DNA of 37,808 nt from CAYLUN01 sp964386865. Lineage in GTDB: Bacteria; Verrucomicrobiota; Kiritimatiellia; RFP12; UBA1067. The notes beneath the pieces were generated by a model. It searched no databases. It was not told the origin of the DNA and worked only from the letters and a program-made list of their open reading frames with translations. The translations under genes and the position numbers were made by a program. The stretch spans positions 1-37,808 of the forward strand of contig CAYLUN010000052.1 in assembly GCA_964386865.1 (NCBI GenBank), given 5' to 3'. This document shows positions 1 through 10,100 of this stretch, piece after piece (the stretch's first letter is position 1; every line of letters begins with the position of its first letter).

Positions 1-901
1 AGCGGCCGCCGCCGAAGATCGCGCGGAACTTGCGCTCCGTGTCGAAGGCCTCGAAGACGATGCCGGTGTAGTACGAGAGGCCGCGGATGACCGAGATGTC
101 GAAGACGAGGCGGTCGGCGATGCCGTAGACCTCGGCCAGCGCGAAGAGGTCGCGCAGGGCGGCGAGTGCGGGCGAGTCCGGGCCCGCGAGCGCCGCGGCC
201 TGGTCGAGGGTCTGCACGCCGAGCAGCTCGAAGGCTTTGGCCACGGCCTCGTCGCCGAGCCCCTCGGCCTTGAGCAGGGCGGCGATCTCCTCGTCCGTGA
301 TCTTGCCGCGCTTGTCGAGCGCGAGGAAAACGGCGGCGTGGTGCTCGGGCGCGATGCCGGACTTGGCGAGAAGCTCGGCGAGCAGGGCGCGGTTGTTCAC
401 GCGGATGCGGTAGGCGCCGTCGGGCATGCCCATGGCCTTGAGTCCGGCGGCAGCGGCCGCGAGGATCTCGATCTCGGCGGAGACGCTCTCCTCGCCGATG
501 ACGTCCATGTTCCACTGGTAGTGCTCGCGCTTGCGGCCGCGGGTCATGCGCTCGTAGCGGAAGCACTGGGCGACCGTGAACCACTTGACGGGGAAGGCGA
601 GCTGGCCTTGGCGCGCGGCGATCATGCGGGCGAGCGTGGGGGTCATCTCGGGGCGCAGGGCGAGCTTGCGGCCGCTCTTGTCCTCGAAATGGTAGATCTG
701 CTCGGAGACCTCCTCGCCGCTCTTGCGCTGGAGGAGTTCGAGGTTCTCCACGACACAGGCATCGTAGGGCTGGAACCCGAAGGCGACCGAGGCCTGGCGC
801 CAGGCGTCGAAGACGCGGTTGCGCCAGAGCATGTCCTCGGGGTAAAAGTCGCGCATGCCGCGCGGCGGCTCGAAGGAGAGAGGGGCTGAGGGAGCGGTCA
901 T
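1..901 (-). CDS. hisS: Histidyl-tRNA synthetase, C-terminus cut by window edge
   Basis: Charges tRNA-His with histidine in the cytoplasm. About 300 residues are present, covering most of the class II catalytic domain; the rest and the anticodon-binding domain lie beyond position 1. The protein opens with the typical PRGMRDFYPED segment. It has LRPEMTPTLAR, a motif-2 arginine in FRYERMTRGRKREHYQWN, and the histidine-binding signature SYYTGIVFEAFD near the left edge. The motif-2 region resembles the form I associate with eukaryotic, organellar and some bacterial HisRS rather than the E. coli form. The start at 901 lies 8 bp after the stop of the HU-like gene. There is no clear Shine-Dalgarno, so translational coupling within a proS-HU-hisS operon is likely. 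Identification is firm. Confidence 0.95.
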   Translation of the reverse strand, partial: MTAPSAPLSFEPPRGMRDFYPEDMLWRNRVFDAWRQASVAFGFQPYDACVVENLELLQRKSGEEVSEQIYHFEDKSGRKLALRPEMTPTLARMIAARQGQLAFPVKWFTVAQCFRYERMTRGRKREHYQWNMDVIGEESVSAEIEILAAAAAGLKAMGMPDGAYRIRVNNRALLAELLAKSGIAPEHHAAVFLALDKRGKITDEEIAALLKAEGLGDEAVAKAFELLGVQTLDQAAALAGPDSPALAALRDLFALAEVYGIADRLVFDISVIRGLSYYTGIVFEAFDTERKFRAIFGGGR

Positions 902-909
902 GGGGAGGG

Positions 910-1233
910 TCACTTTCCGGCGAGCATCTGGCGCATGCGCTTGCCGGGCTTGAACTTAACGACCTTGCGCCCGGGGATGTGGACCACGTCCTCGGGCTTG
1001 TTGGGGTTGCGGCCGATGCGGGCCTTGCGCTCGATGATCTCGAAGACGCCAAACTCGCGGAACTCCACGTGTTTGCCGGCCTCGAGCGCGTCGACGATGC
1101 CGTCGAGCGTTTTCTGGACGACCACGAAGACGTCCAGTTGGGTGATGCCCGTCTCTTTCGCGATGCGGGTGACCAGGTCGCGTTTCGTCAACGCGGTGTC
1201 GTTCTCAGCTTCGTCCAGTTCGTCGGTATTCAT
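910..1233 (-). CDS. HU/IHF-family DNA-binding protein
   Basis: A small histone-like protein of 107 residues that bends and compacts DNA as a dimer. The body matches the HU/IHF fold: KRDLVTRIAKETGI at the N-terminal helix, VEFREFGVFEIIERKARIG, the RNPNKPE beta-arm tip with the intercalating proline, and the terminal VVKFKPGKRMRQML. The acidic N-terminal extension (MNTDELDEAENDTA, about 14 residues) is longer than in E. coli HU. The ATG at 1233 is chosen because a GAGG motif lies about 9 bp upstream and upstream codons overlap proS. It sits 22 bp after proS and 8 bp before hisS, so it is co-transcribed with two aminoacyl-tRNA synthetases. HU and IHF subunits cannot be separated from sequence alone. 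Confidence 0.93.
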   Translation of the reverse strand: MNTDELDEAENDTALTKRDLVTRIAKETGITQLDVFVVVQKTLDGIVDALEAGKHVEFREFGVFEIIERKARIGRNPNKPEDVVHIPGRKVVKFKPGKRMRQMLAGK

Positions 1234-1255
1234 GCGTTTAACCTCGTACGGGTGA

Positions 1256-2974
1256 TTACTTGTTGAGCGCAGATGACAGATCCTTTGCAAGCGCTGCAAT
1301 AGCGTCGCCAGCCTTGTCGGCAGGGACGAGATCGATGGTTTTAGAGGTGCGGAGCTTGACCTCGACACCGCCTTTGGCAAGGCCTTTGGCGCCCACCACC
1401 ACGCGGATGGGGCAGCCGATGAGGTCGGCGTCCTTGAACTTGACGCCGGGGCGTTCCTCGCGGTCGTCTACGAAGACATCGAGGCCGCGGGCCTGCAGGT
1501 CCTTCTCCAGCGCATCCACCACGGCGCAGACCGCCGGGTCTTTGGGGTCGAGCAGCAGCAGGCTGACGGCGAACGGGGCCACCGAGACGGGCCAGACAAT
1601 GCCGTCGGCGTCATGGCTCTGCTCGATCACGGCCTGCAGGGTGCGGGTGACGCCGATGCCGTAGCAGCCCATGACCATGAGTTCGTTTGACCCCTTGTCG
1701 TTCAAGTACTTAGCCTCGAAGGCCTCGGTGTACTTGGTGCCGAGTTTGAAGACGTGCCCGACCTCGATGCCGCGCTTCAACTGCAGGGCCTGGCCGCAGC
1801 GCGGGCAGGTGTCGCCGGCGCCGACGATGACGAGATCCTCGAAGGCCGTGACGGAGGCGTCGCGGGAGAGGTCGACGTGGCGGACGTGGGTGTCGGCCTT
1901 GTTGGCGCCGGAGATGCGGCCCGCGGCGCCCTTGAGGGCCTGGTCGGCGTAGACCGGGATCGCGAGGCCGACGGGGCCGGCAAAGCCGACGGGCGCGCCG
2001 GTGACTTTCTGGATGGTGGCCTCGTCGGCGAGCTCCACCTTCTTGGCTCCGAGCAGGCGCTTGAGCTTGTGTTCGTTGAGGTCGCGGTCGCCCGGCACGA
2101 GGACGGCCGCGGGCTTGCCGTCCACGACATAGATCAGGGTCTTGACGAAGCGGTCGGCGGGGCACGAGAAGAACGCGACCAGATCGTCGATGGTGCGGAC
2201 GCCGGGGGTGGCGACCTCGGCGAGGGCGGGGCAAGCCGCCCCGTCGCCCGGGGCCACGGCGCGCTCGGCGCGCTCCTGATTGGCGGCGTAGCCGCAGGCC
2301 GGGCAGTCGACGATGCCGTCCTCGCCCGAGTCGGCCAGGACCATGAACTCGTGCGACCACTTGCCGCCGATGTCGCCGGTGTCGGCTTCGACGGCGCGGG
2401 CCAGGAGGCCGCAGCGGGCGAAGATGCGGACGTAGGCGTCGTACATGGCCTGATAGGAGGCGTCGGCGGCTTCGAGCGAGGTGTCGAAGCTGTAGGCGTC
2501 CTTCATGATGAACTCTTTGGCCCGCATGAGGCCGAAGCGGGGGCGGATTTCGTCGCGGAACTTGGTCTGGATCTGATAGACGGTGCAGGGGAGCTGGCGG
2601 TAGGAGCTGACCTCGCCTCCCACCAGCTCCGTGACAACCTCCTCGTGGGTAGGCCCGAGGGCCATGAGGCGCTCGGCGCGGTCCCTGAGCTTGAACATGC
2701 CGGGGCCCATGGTTGCGAGGCGGCCAGAGCGCTCCCAGATCTCGGCGGGCTGGAGGGCGGGCATGAGGATTTCCTGCGCGCCGGCACGGTTCATCTCCTC
2801 GCGGACAATCTGGGCGACCTTCTGGAGCGCACGCAGCCCGAGGGGCATAAACGTGTAAAGCCCGCCTGAGAGCTTGCGGATGAGCCCCGCGCGGACCATG
2901 AGCTTGTGACTGACGATTTCGGCCTCCTGGGGGTCGTCCCTCAAGGTGGCAAGCAACATACGCGACCAGCGCAT
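1256..2974 (-). CDS. proS: Prolyl-tRNA synthetase, bacterial type with editing domain
   Basis: Charges tRNA-Pro with proline and edits mischarged Ala-tRNA-Pro. At 572 residues it matches E. coli ProS. Visible features are the N-terminal MRWSRMLLATLRDDP, class II motif 2 around RPRFGLMRAKEFIMKDAYSFD, and GPTHEEVVTEL. The inserted editing domain follows, bracketed by CPACGYAANQERA and CPRCG, then the RGIEVGHVFKLGTKYTEAF segment and the C-terminal anticodon-binding domain. The ATG at 2974 is preferred over one 13 codons upstream because AGGAAGGA lies about 8 bp before it and the family begins here. It is the first gene of the proS-HU-hisS operon and diverges from the pseudopilin gene. Confidence 0.97.
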   Translation of the reverse strand: MRWSRMLLATLRDDPQEAEIVSHKLMVRAGLIRKLSGGLYTFMPLGLRALQKVAQIVREEMNRAGAQEILMPALQPAEIWERSGRLATMGPGMFKLRDRAERLMALGPTHEEVVTELVGGEVSSYRQLPCTVYQIQTKFRDEIRPRFGLMRAKEFIMKDAYSFDTSLEAADASYQAMYDAYVRIFARCGLLARAVEADTGDIGGKWSHEFMVLADSGEDGIVDCPACGYAANQERAERAVAPGDGAACPALAEVATPGVRTIDDLVAFFSCPADRFVKTLIYVVDGKPAAVLVPGDRDLNEHKLKRLLGAKKVELADEATIQKVTGAPVGFAGPVGLAIPVYADQALKGAAGRISGANKADTHVRHVDLSRDASVTAFEDLVIVGAGDTCPRCGQALQLKRGIEVGHVFKLGTKYTEAFEAKYLNDKGSNELMVMGCYGIGVTRTLQAVIEQSHDADGIVWPVSVAPFAVSLLLLDPKDPAVCAVVDALEKDLQARGLDVFVDDREERPGVKFKDADLIGCPIRVVVGAKGLAKGGVEVKLRTSKTIDLVPADKAGDAIAALAKDLSSALNK

Positions 2975-3004
2975 AACGGGTGATTCCTTCCTAACCTTCT
3001 GACA

Positions 3005-3115
3005 AATAAACAATTGCGCATTATTTGATCGAAAATCAGGAGGTTTCGCAAGTGAAAAATGGCCCCATAAAAACCCTTGCCACGGATGGCAATAAAAGAG
3101 ACAATAAACAATTGC
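3005..3115. repeat. 13-bp direct repeat in the proS/pseudopilin divergent region
   Basis: The sequence AATAAACAATTGC occurs at 3005-3017 and again at 3103-3115, exactly 98 bp apart, in the AT-rich spacer between proS and the pseudopilin gene. Each copy contains the palindrome CAATTG. The second copy overlaps the proposed -10 element of the pseudopilin promoter. It may be a paired regulator site or a small duplication; the sequence does not decide. Confidence 0.5.
3077..3105 (+). promoter_or_regulatory. Putative sigma-70 promoter with palindrome over the -35 box
   Basis: TTGCCA (3077-3082), a 17-bp spacer and GACAAT (3100-3105) lie 33 bp before the ATG at 3139. The -35 hexamer is the left arm of a perfect inverted repeat, TTGCCA CGGA TGGCAA (3077-3092), a possible operator. 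Confidence 0.45.
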
Positions 3116-3138
3116 TAAAAGAGCGCATAGGAGCGGTT

Positions 3139-4062
3139 ATGTATTTTGAGCGAAACAAAGGTTTCACTCTCGTCGAGATGTTGGTGGTGATATCCATCAT
3201 CGGCATCCTCTCGGCGGCGCTGATTACGCAGGTGACGAAGGTTCGCGAGACGGCGCGCGGGGTGAAGTGCAAGGCCAATTTGAAGAATTTAGCGCAAGCG
3301 GCGCTGAACTACGGGATCGACAACCGGCGCCTGCCGTGGGCCGGCTCGCACGAGGTGGTGGACTCGAACCGTTCGGGGGGGATGTCTGTCCATCTGCGCC
3401 GGGGGTGGGTGGACTGGACCAAGGGCGAGAGCCTCGAGCACTGGCCTAAGAGCTACAACACCGGGCCCTCCATGTCGGGCGGAGCGATGCAGACGCTGGC
3501 CGCTGGGCCGGCGGGCTATCTCGCGGTCACCAACGGGACGCTGTGGAGCTACATGGGCCGGGAGCTGTCGACCTACGTCTGCGAAGCGCAGAAGGCCGCC
3601 AATAAGAGCTCGACGTCGAAAGACATCATCTACCGCTCCTACTCCATGAGCTGCTATTTCGGGTACAACAAAGACGAGATGCCGATCAGTCGCAACTGGC
3701 GTGACATCTGGCTCGACAATTTGTCGGATCGCGGCAGCGCCGAGCGCCTGCTCATGTTTGCCGAGCTGGCCAGTAAGCAGCCCGACAAAATCAATCCCAA
3801 GGTTGCGGTAGACGGCGTGCTCGAGACGTTTATCACGGGTTACAACGACGCCCGGAACAACAAAACGAAGACGGAAATCCTCGGGTTTTGCCACACGGTT
3901 GGGAAGCAGACGGTCGCTCACGTTGCCTATGCGGACGGGCATGTCGACGTGTTTCACACCGCGAAAGCGCTGACCGCTAGCCAGACCAAGGGGTTGACTT
4001 ACTATCTCTGCAACGGATATGACCTGCCTGCGGACAAGAGCAAGTGGAAGCTCCCAGAATGA
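3139..4062 (+). CDS. Type II secretion/type IV pilin-like protein (pseudopilin), PVC type
   Basis: A 307-residue exported protein with a prepilin leader MYFERNKG, then FTLVEMLVVISIIGILSAAL. The processing site is after the glycine, with E at +5, and this is followed by the hydrophobic N-terminal helix. The next part (KCKANLKNLAQAALNYGIDN) is typical of large PVC pseudopilins. The end contains HVAYADGHVDVFH, a variant of the H-X9-DG ending of that family; here the nearest upstream CH is 13 rather than 9 residues before DG. The ATG at 3139 has AGGAG at 3129-3133. An in-frame GTG at 3052 with a stronger AGGAGGT (3039-3045) would add 29 residues and is a real alternative. The stop is 64 bp before the giant secreted protein, so co-transcription is likely. 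No secretion machinery genes are in the window. Confidence 0.88.
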   Translation: MYFERNKGFTLVEMLVVISIIGILSAALITQVTKVRETARGVKCKANLKNLAQAALNYGIDNRRLPWAGSHEVVDSNRSGGMSVHLRRGWVDWTKGESLEHWPKSYNTGPSMSGGAMQTLAAGPAGYLAVTNGTLWSYMGRELSTYVCEAQKAANKSSTSKDIIYRSYSMSCYFGYNKDEMPISRNWRDIWLDNLSDRGSAERLLMFAELASKQPDKINPKVAVDGVLETFITGYNDARNNKTKTEILGFCHTVGKQTVAHVAYADGHVDVFHTAKALTASQTKGLTYYLCNGYDLPADKSKWKLPE

Positions 4063-4126
4063 GCCTGCCGCTCGCTAAAGCCTGTACTTTCGACGGACCA
4101 ACGAGCAAGTGTGTGGAGTCGCGAAC

Positions 4127-7100
4127 ATGAAATGGTTGACCCAACTGACGGTGTTTATCGGCATGCTGCTGGCGCAGGCCGGCGCGTTCGCCTCGCCCGC
4201 GGTGACGAATCTGACCGAAAACCGCTTTCTGCAATTCGACAATTATTTGATGACCAACAACGTGCCCGCCACCTGGGTGCATGAGGGGCCGCTGCCCGCG
4301 AGCGGATCAGCCCCGAACCGGGCGTTGCTGGCCGGAACGAACCATTACCATCGCGCGGGCTGGCTGCTCCGGTCGTGCCGCGCGGGCACGTCCGCCTACT
4401 TGGGCTACGGGGTTCCGCCCCGGAACCCCACTGCCGCGCCCGTTTACCCTGCGGTCGCCACCAACCTGGCCGCGAACCTGCAGAACGCCTACGGCGCCTT
4501 TATCGAGTCCCCCGCCCTGACCAACGGCGTCGGCGCAATCTACTTCGACGCGATCAACAACCAAACGGCCTACACGAACCAGCTCACGGTCGAAATCGCC
4601 ACCAACATGGTGAATGTGAGCACGAGCGAAATCATCCCCACGGTTCTGCCGCCCTCGACCAACGGGCTAAACTACGTCTGGGCGCCGCTGGACGTGTTCG
4701 CGCTAGCCGCAGCCAACTCAAACGATTTGGTTCGTTATGGCCGGTCCCTGAACGTGCGCAAGCCGGTCAAGGTGCGCGTCCGGCAGACGAACGGCGTGCA
4801 GGCGGGGCAGACCTCGCCCGACACCGCCTTCGCGGTCGTCGACAACATCCGCCTGTCGCTCCCTCCAGCGGAGGTGGCGGTCACCAACGCCACGGCTTTC
4901 AGCGACTCGGGCGGCTATAAGGTTCGGTGTTTCGTGAGCAACGTGGACACGAACGTGCCGGCCACCGCGCGCGTGGTCACAGCCTACTACCGGTGGCTCA
5001 ACCTCACCAACGTCTGGAGCGAGGCGGCCATGGCGGTGGCCGTGGGCGGCGAAGGCGACGGCAACGGGAACGGCGAGCGGTACGAGGTGATGTTGCCGGC
5101 CCAACTCCTTGGCGGCGATCTGGAGTTCTACGTGAAGTGCGCGTTCGACGGCTACTGGTATGCGGCGACGGACTACACCGGGCTGGGATATGCAGGTTAC
5201 CCGTCCGAGAATCGTTCGCCCTACACCTCGTCGGTGCAGACTCAGCTTCTTGCGGGCGCCGACCTGTACCTCCTCACGGTCAACAACGGTACCGGCGGCG
5301 GCCCCTACACGAACGGCCAGCAGGTGGTGATCGCCGCGAACGCGCCGGCGCTCGGAATGGCTTTCGCCCGCTGGACGGGGGACACGCAGCATGTGGATAG
5401 CGTGATCGCCCCGAGCGCGGTTGTAACGATGCCTGGGGCCGACATCGCGTTGACGGCGACTTACACGAACCTCTACTATGCGCTGACCGTCACGAGCGGA
5501 ACGGGTGGCGGGTCATACACCAACGGCCAGCAGGTGGCTATCGGGGCCGCTCCGCTGGCCGGGAAGATCTTCAGCCGCTGGATCGGGGCCACGCAATACG
5601 TGGCGAACGTATTCGCGACGAACACGACGGTGACGATGCCCGCCGCCGATGCCGCGGTCGAGGCAACGTACCTCGATAGCTATGCCCTGACGGTGTCTGG
5701 CGGCAGCGGCAGCGGGTCGTACACGAACGGCCAGCAGGTCGCGATCGCGGCAGCCGCGCCCGCGCCCGGCATGGTCTTCCACCGCTGGGCGGGCGATATC
5801 GGCTACGTCGCGAGCGCGACGGCTTCGAACACCCTAGTGACGATGCCCGCCGCGCCCATCTCGCTGACGGCCACGTACGTCAACGTCTACACGCTGACGG
5901 TGTCTGGCGGCAGCGGCAGCGGGTCGTACACGAACGGCCAGCAGGTGGCCATCGTGGCGGGCGCGCCCGCGCCCGGCAAGGCCTTTCTCCAGTGGGTGGG
6001 CGACACGGCCTCGGTTGCGAACGTGTTCGCGTCGAGCACGACGGTGACGATGCCGGCATCCGCCGCTGCCGTGACGGCGACTTATGTGGACGTCTTCACG
6101 CTGACGGTGAACGGCGGCACGGGCGGCGGGTCGTACACGAATGGCCAGCAGGCCGCGATCGCGGCAACCTCGCTGGTCGGCATGGCCTTCGACCGGTGGA
6201 TCGGGGCCACGCAGTATGTGGCGAACGTGTACGCGACGAACACGACGGTGACGATGCCCGCCGCCGATATCGCGGTAACAGCCTTGTTCACGAACATCTA
6301 TTATACGCTGACGGTGTCCAGCGGCACCGGTGGCGGCTCCTACACGAACGGCCAGCCGGTGGCCATCGCGGCGGATGCGCAGGCTGGGAAGGTCTTCGAC
6401 CGGTGGACGGGCTCTACGCAGTATGTGGCGAACGTGTTCGCGACAAATACAACGGTGACGATGCCGGCTGCTTCGATCACGCTGACGGCGACCTATATCA
6501 ACCTCTACGCGTTGACGGTGGAGAGCGGCAGCGGCGGCGGGTCGTACACGAACGGCCAGCAGGTCGCGATCATGGCGGACGCGCCAGTGCCCGGCAAGGC
6601 CTTCCGCCGCTGGACGGGCGACACGGCCTCGGTGGCGAACGTGTTCGCGTCGAGCACGACGTTGACGATGCCGGCTTCTGCCATCGCGGTGACGGCGACT
6701 TATGTGGACGTCTTCACGCTGACGGTGAACGGCGGCACGGGCGGCGGGTCGTACACGAACGGCCAGCAGGTGGCTATCGCGGCGGGCACGCCCGCGCCCG
6801 GGACGATTTTTGACAGGTGGACGGGCGACACGGCCTCGGTGGCGAACGTGTTCGCGTCGAGCACGACGGTGACGATGCCGGGCTCCGCCATCGCGGTGAC
6901 GGCGACCTATGTCAATATTCATACGCTGACGGTGACCAGCGGCACCGGTGGCGGCCCTTACACGAACGGCCAGCAGGTGCTGATCGTGGCGAACGCAGCC
7001 TTAACCGGGCAGACCTTCGCTCGCTGGACTGGCGCCACGCAGTATGTGGCGGACGTGCGCTCCCCGGTCACTCAGGTCACGATGCCGCCCCTCGACATCG

Positions 7101-10100
7101 GCCTGACGGCCACCTACAGCAACTTGTATTACCGACTCACGGTGACCGGCGGCGCCGGCGGCGGGGTCTACACGAACGGCCAGGTCGTGGCCATTACGGC
7201 GAATGTGCCGGTGGACAAGACCTTTGATCGCTGGACGGGCGACACGGGCTATGTGGCGAACCAGCTGGCTCCGAACACCACGGTCACCATGCCCGCCGCC
7301 AACGTCTCGCTCGCGGTGCTCCTGTCGTCGCTCACCTCGGTGTTGCCCGACGCCCGGTTCCTCCACTTCAACGACTACCTGCTGACGAACGCCGCCAATG
7401 CGGTGTGGGTGCACGAGGGGCCGCTGCCTGGGAGCGGAGCGGCCACCTTCAGGGCCTTGCTGGCAGGCACGAACCACTATCACCGGACGGGGTGGCGGCT
7501 GTTCTCGTGCCGTACCGGGTCGGCCGCCTATCTTGGCACTTCGATACCTCCGCGCGTCCCCACTACGGTGCCATCCTATCCGACCGTCGCGTCGAACCTG
7601 GCCGCCAACCTCCGGTATGAACTCGGCGCCGCGATCGAATCGCCCGTCTTCACGAATGGCATCGGCACGATCTACTTCGAGACCGTCATCAACACGACGG
7701 ATGCGGGGCAGCTCACACTCGAGACCGCAACCCGAATGCAGAACACCAACACGTTCGACTTTGTCAACGAGTTGATCACCCCGACGTATTCGAACCAGCT
7801 GGACTATTACTGGGAGACGATCCGCGTATTGGATCTGCTCACCACGAACGAGTTTACGCGGGTCAACCAGCTGCTGAACCACCGCGGCCCCATCAAGCTG
7901 AGGCTGCGCCGGACGGGCGAACTCAATCCGCTGATTTCGTCGCGCGACACGGCCTTTATCGTGGTTGACAACATCCGCGTCTCCATACCGCCCACGGACG
8001 CGGTGATCTACAAGACGATCAACCCGTTCGAGCCGGGGTATCCGAACGTTAACACCGGCCTGACGGTTCGATGCTACGTCAGCAACGTGGACACGAACGT
8101 GCCCACCGACTCGCGCGCGGTCAAGTGCGTCTACCGGTGGCGGTTCCTGGACCAGCTTGTCTTCGGCTGGCGCACCAACACGATGACCTATGTCGAGGGG
8201 ACAGGCGACGGACGGGGCAACGGCGAGCGCTTCGAGGCCGTTCTCGCCCCCTACTCGGAGATCGGCGATCTGGAGTACTTCTTCGTGTGCGACTTCGCGG
8301 GGTACATCTACCAGTCGCCGGACTACACGGGGCTGGGGTACACTTATCCGACGGAGAATCTCTCGCCTCGCAGGCACCGCGGCACGGATCTGGGAGGGGC
8401 GGAGTTCAAGGAGCGGCTGCGCGAGTTCGCGTCGCATTATCAGGCGCTGTACGCGGAGGTCGACGGCCTCGCGGCGCCGGTCACGATGAGGCTGGTGGGG
8501 GATCACCAATGGCGCGCGGCGGTGCCGATCGCGGGCACCGGCATCACGAATTTGACGTGGCGCTTCAAGGCCGTGGGCAAGTATGTGCCGCTCAGCGAGG
8601 CGGCCACGCCGGTCACCACGTACTGGGCGGGGATCAGCGGCGTCTCGGGCGGACGCGTGCCGTATGGCGGCCTGTGCGTGGCCGCTGACTCGGAGGAGCG
8701 CCTGAACGTGCTGGTGGACACGGGCAATTACATTCTGCTGACCCTGAATACGGAGTCCTGGCAGTATCTGGCCAGCCGCGGCGAGTACCAGAACTTCAAC
8801 CTGTGGCCCGCGCCCGTGAACCTCTTCTCGCAGAGCAACGGGCAGGACCCCAAGACGGGCTACTACAACAATTTCGACGCCTGGCCGACCAACCAGTACC
8901 GGTACGGCCTGGACGACGACGGGCAAGGCATCGCGCTCGAGGCGATCGTCGGCTACGTCAGCTCGACCAACGTGTACTCGCGCGACCCGTTTGGAACGCC
9001 GGCTTACTGGCTGGCCGGCAGTGCCGGCTATGCGGCCGAGCGCACGCTGGTGGACAACTCGATCAACGCGATCCCGGGTATTACCCCGTACCGGAACCTT
9101 GCGCTGCGCCTCCGGGGCGGCGACGGCACGCTCGGCCTGGGATACGTACATAACCGGGTGGCGACCCTGCCCGACGGACTGAAAGAGTTCTCGTTCAGGT
9201 GCCGCCTGAGCGAGGACGCCAACGCTTACGACGTGGCCTACTACCGCTACGGTTTCACGGACTACAACTACCTCGTGCGCGCCACCGCAAAGGCCGTCAG
9301 CGACGTGTCCATCTCGCCCGGCAACCCGTCCGTCTCGCTGATGGGCTATTACCGCGACCCCGACAACTTCTACGAGTACCGGGTGGTTCAGATCGCCGAC
9401 GGGCGCGACACGACTGGCGCAATCTCGGACAAGCGCGTGAGCAACCGCCTGTACCGGTGGAAAAACGGCATACCCACGCTGCTGGTCACGAGCAACATGT
9501 ACGTCAGCGCGGCTCCGCTGACGAGCATCAGCGATGCGGCGCCCCTCGAGATGAGGCTCTACAACCAGTCCGGCACGAACACCATCATCCGCTGCAAATA
9601 CGGCAGCTCTGACAACGTGATTTTCTTCAGCGACGCGTCGACGAACCTGATCCAAAGCGGCAGCTTCGGCTTCCTCTCGACCGAATGCTATGCGAGCTGC
9701 TCGGCGGTTCGCGCTCAGCCTACGACGGTGGACGCGGCGCCGACCGGCGCCGAGTCCTATTTCCTGCGCCAAGACACGGATCTCAACTTTACGACGGACG
9801 TCGCCAACTGGTATCTGCCGAACGGCCGGTGCGTGCCGCGGGCAGACGTCACCCCCAAGGGTATCTACTCGGTCACCCCGAGCCAGCCGATGGGGATCTA
9901 CGTGCAGGACACGACCTACGGCTCGGACACGGAGCCGACGGCACCCGGAACGGAGGGCTGGCGGCTGTATAAGACGGTCACGGTGAACAGCTACAACTAC
10001 CAGCGGATCACCGAGACGGTCAAGCGCTGGAATTCGCAGTACGTGATGCTTGAGGTCATGGGCGGGACGGCGGACGTGACGGTCGACGAGTTGGCAGCCT

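Noticed and set aside
3025..3138. An upstream start at 3025 for the pseudopilin.
   Set aside because: It has no ribosome site and would place a 46-residue hydrophilic leader before the cleavage glycine. The starts at 3139 or 3052 are better supported.
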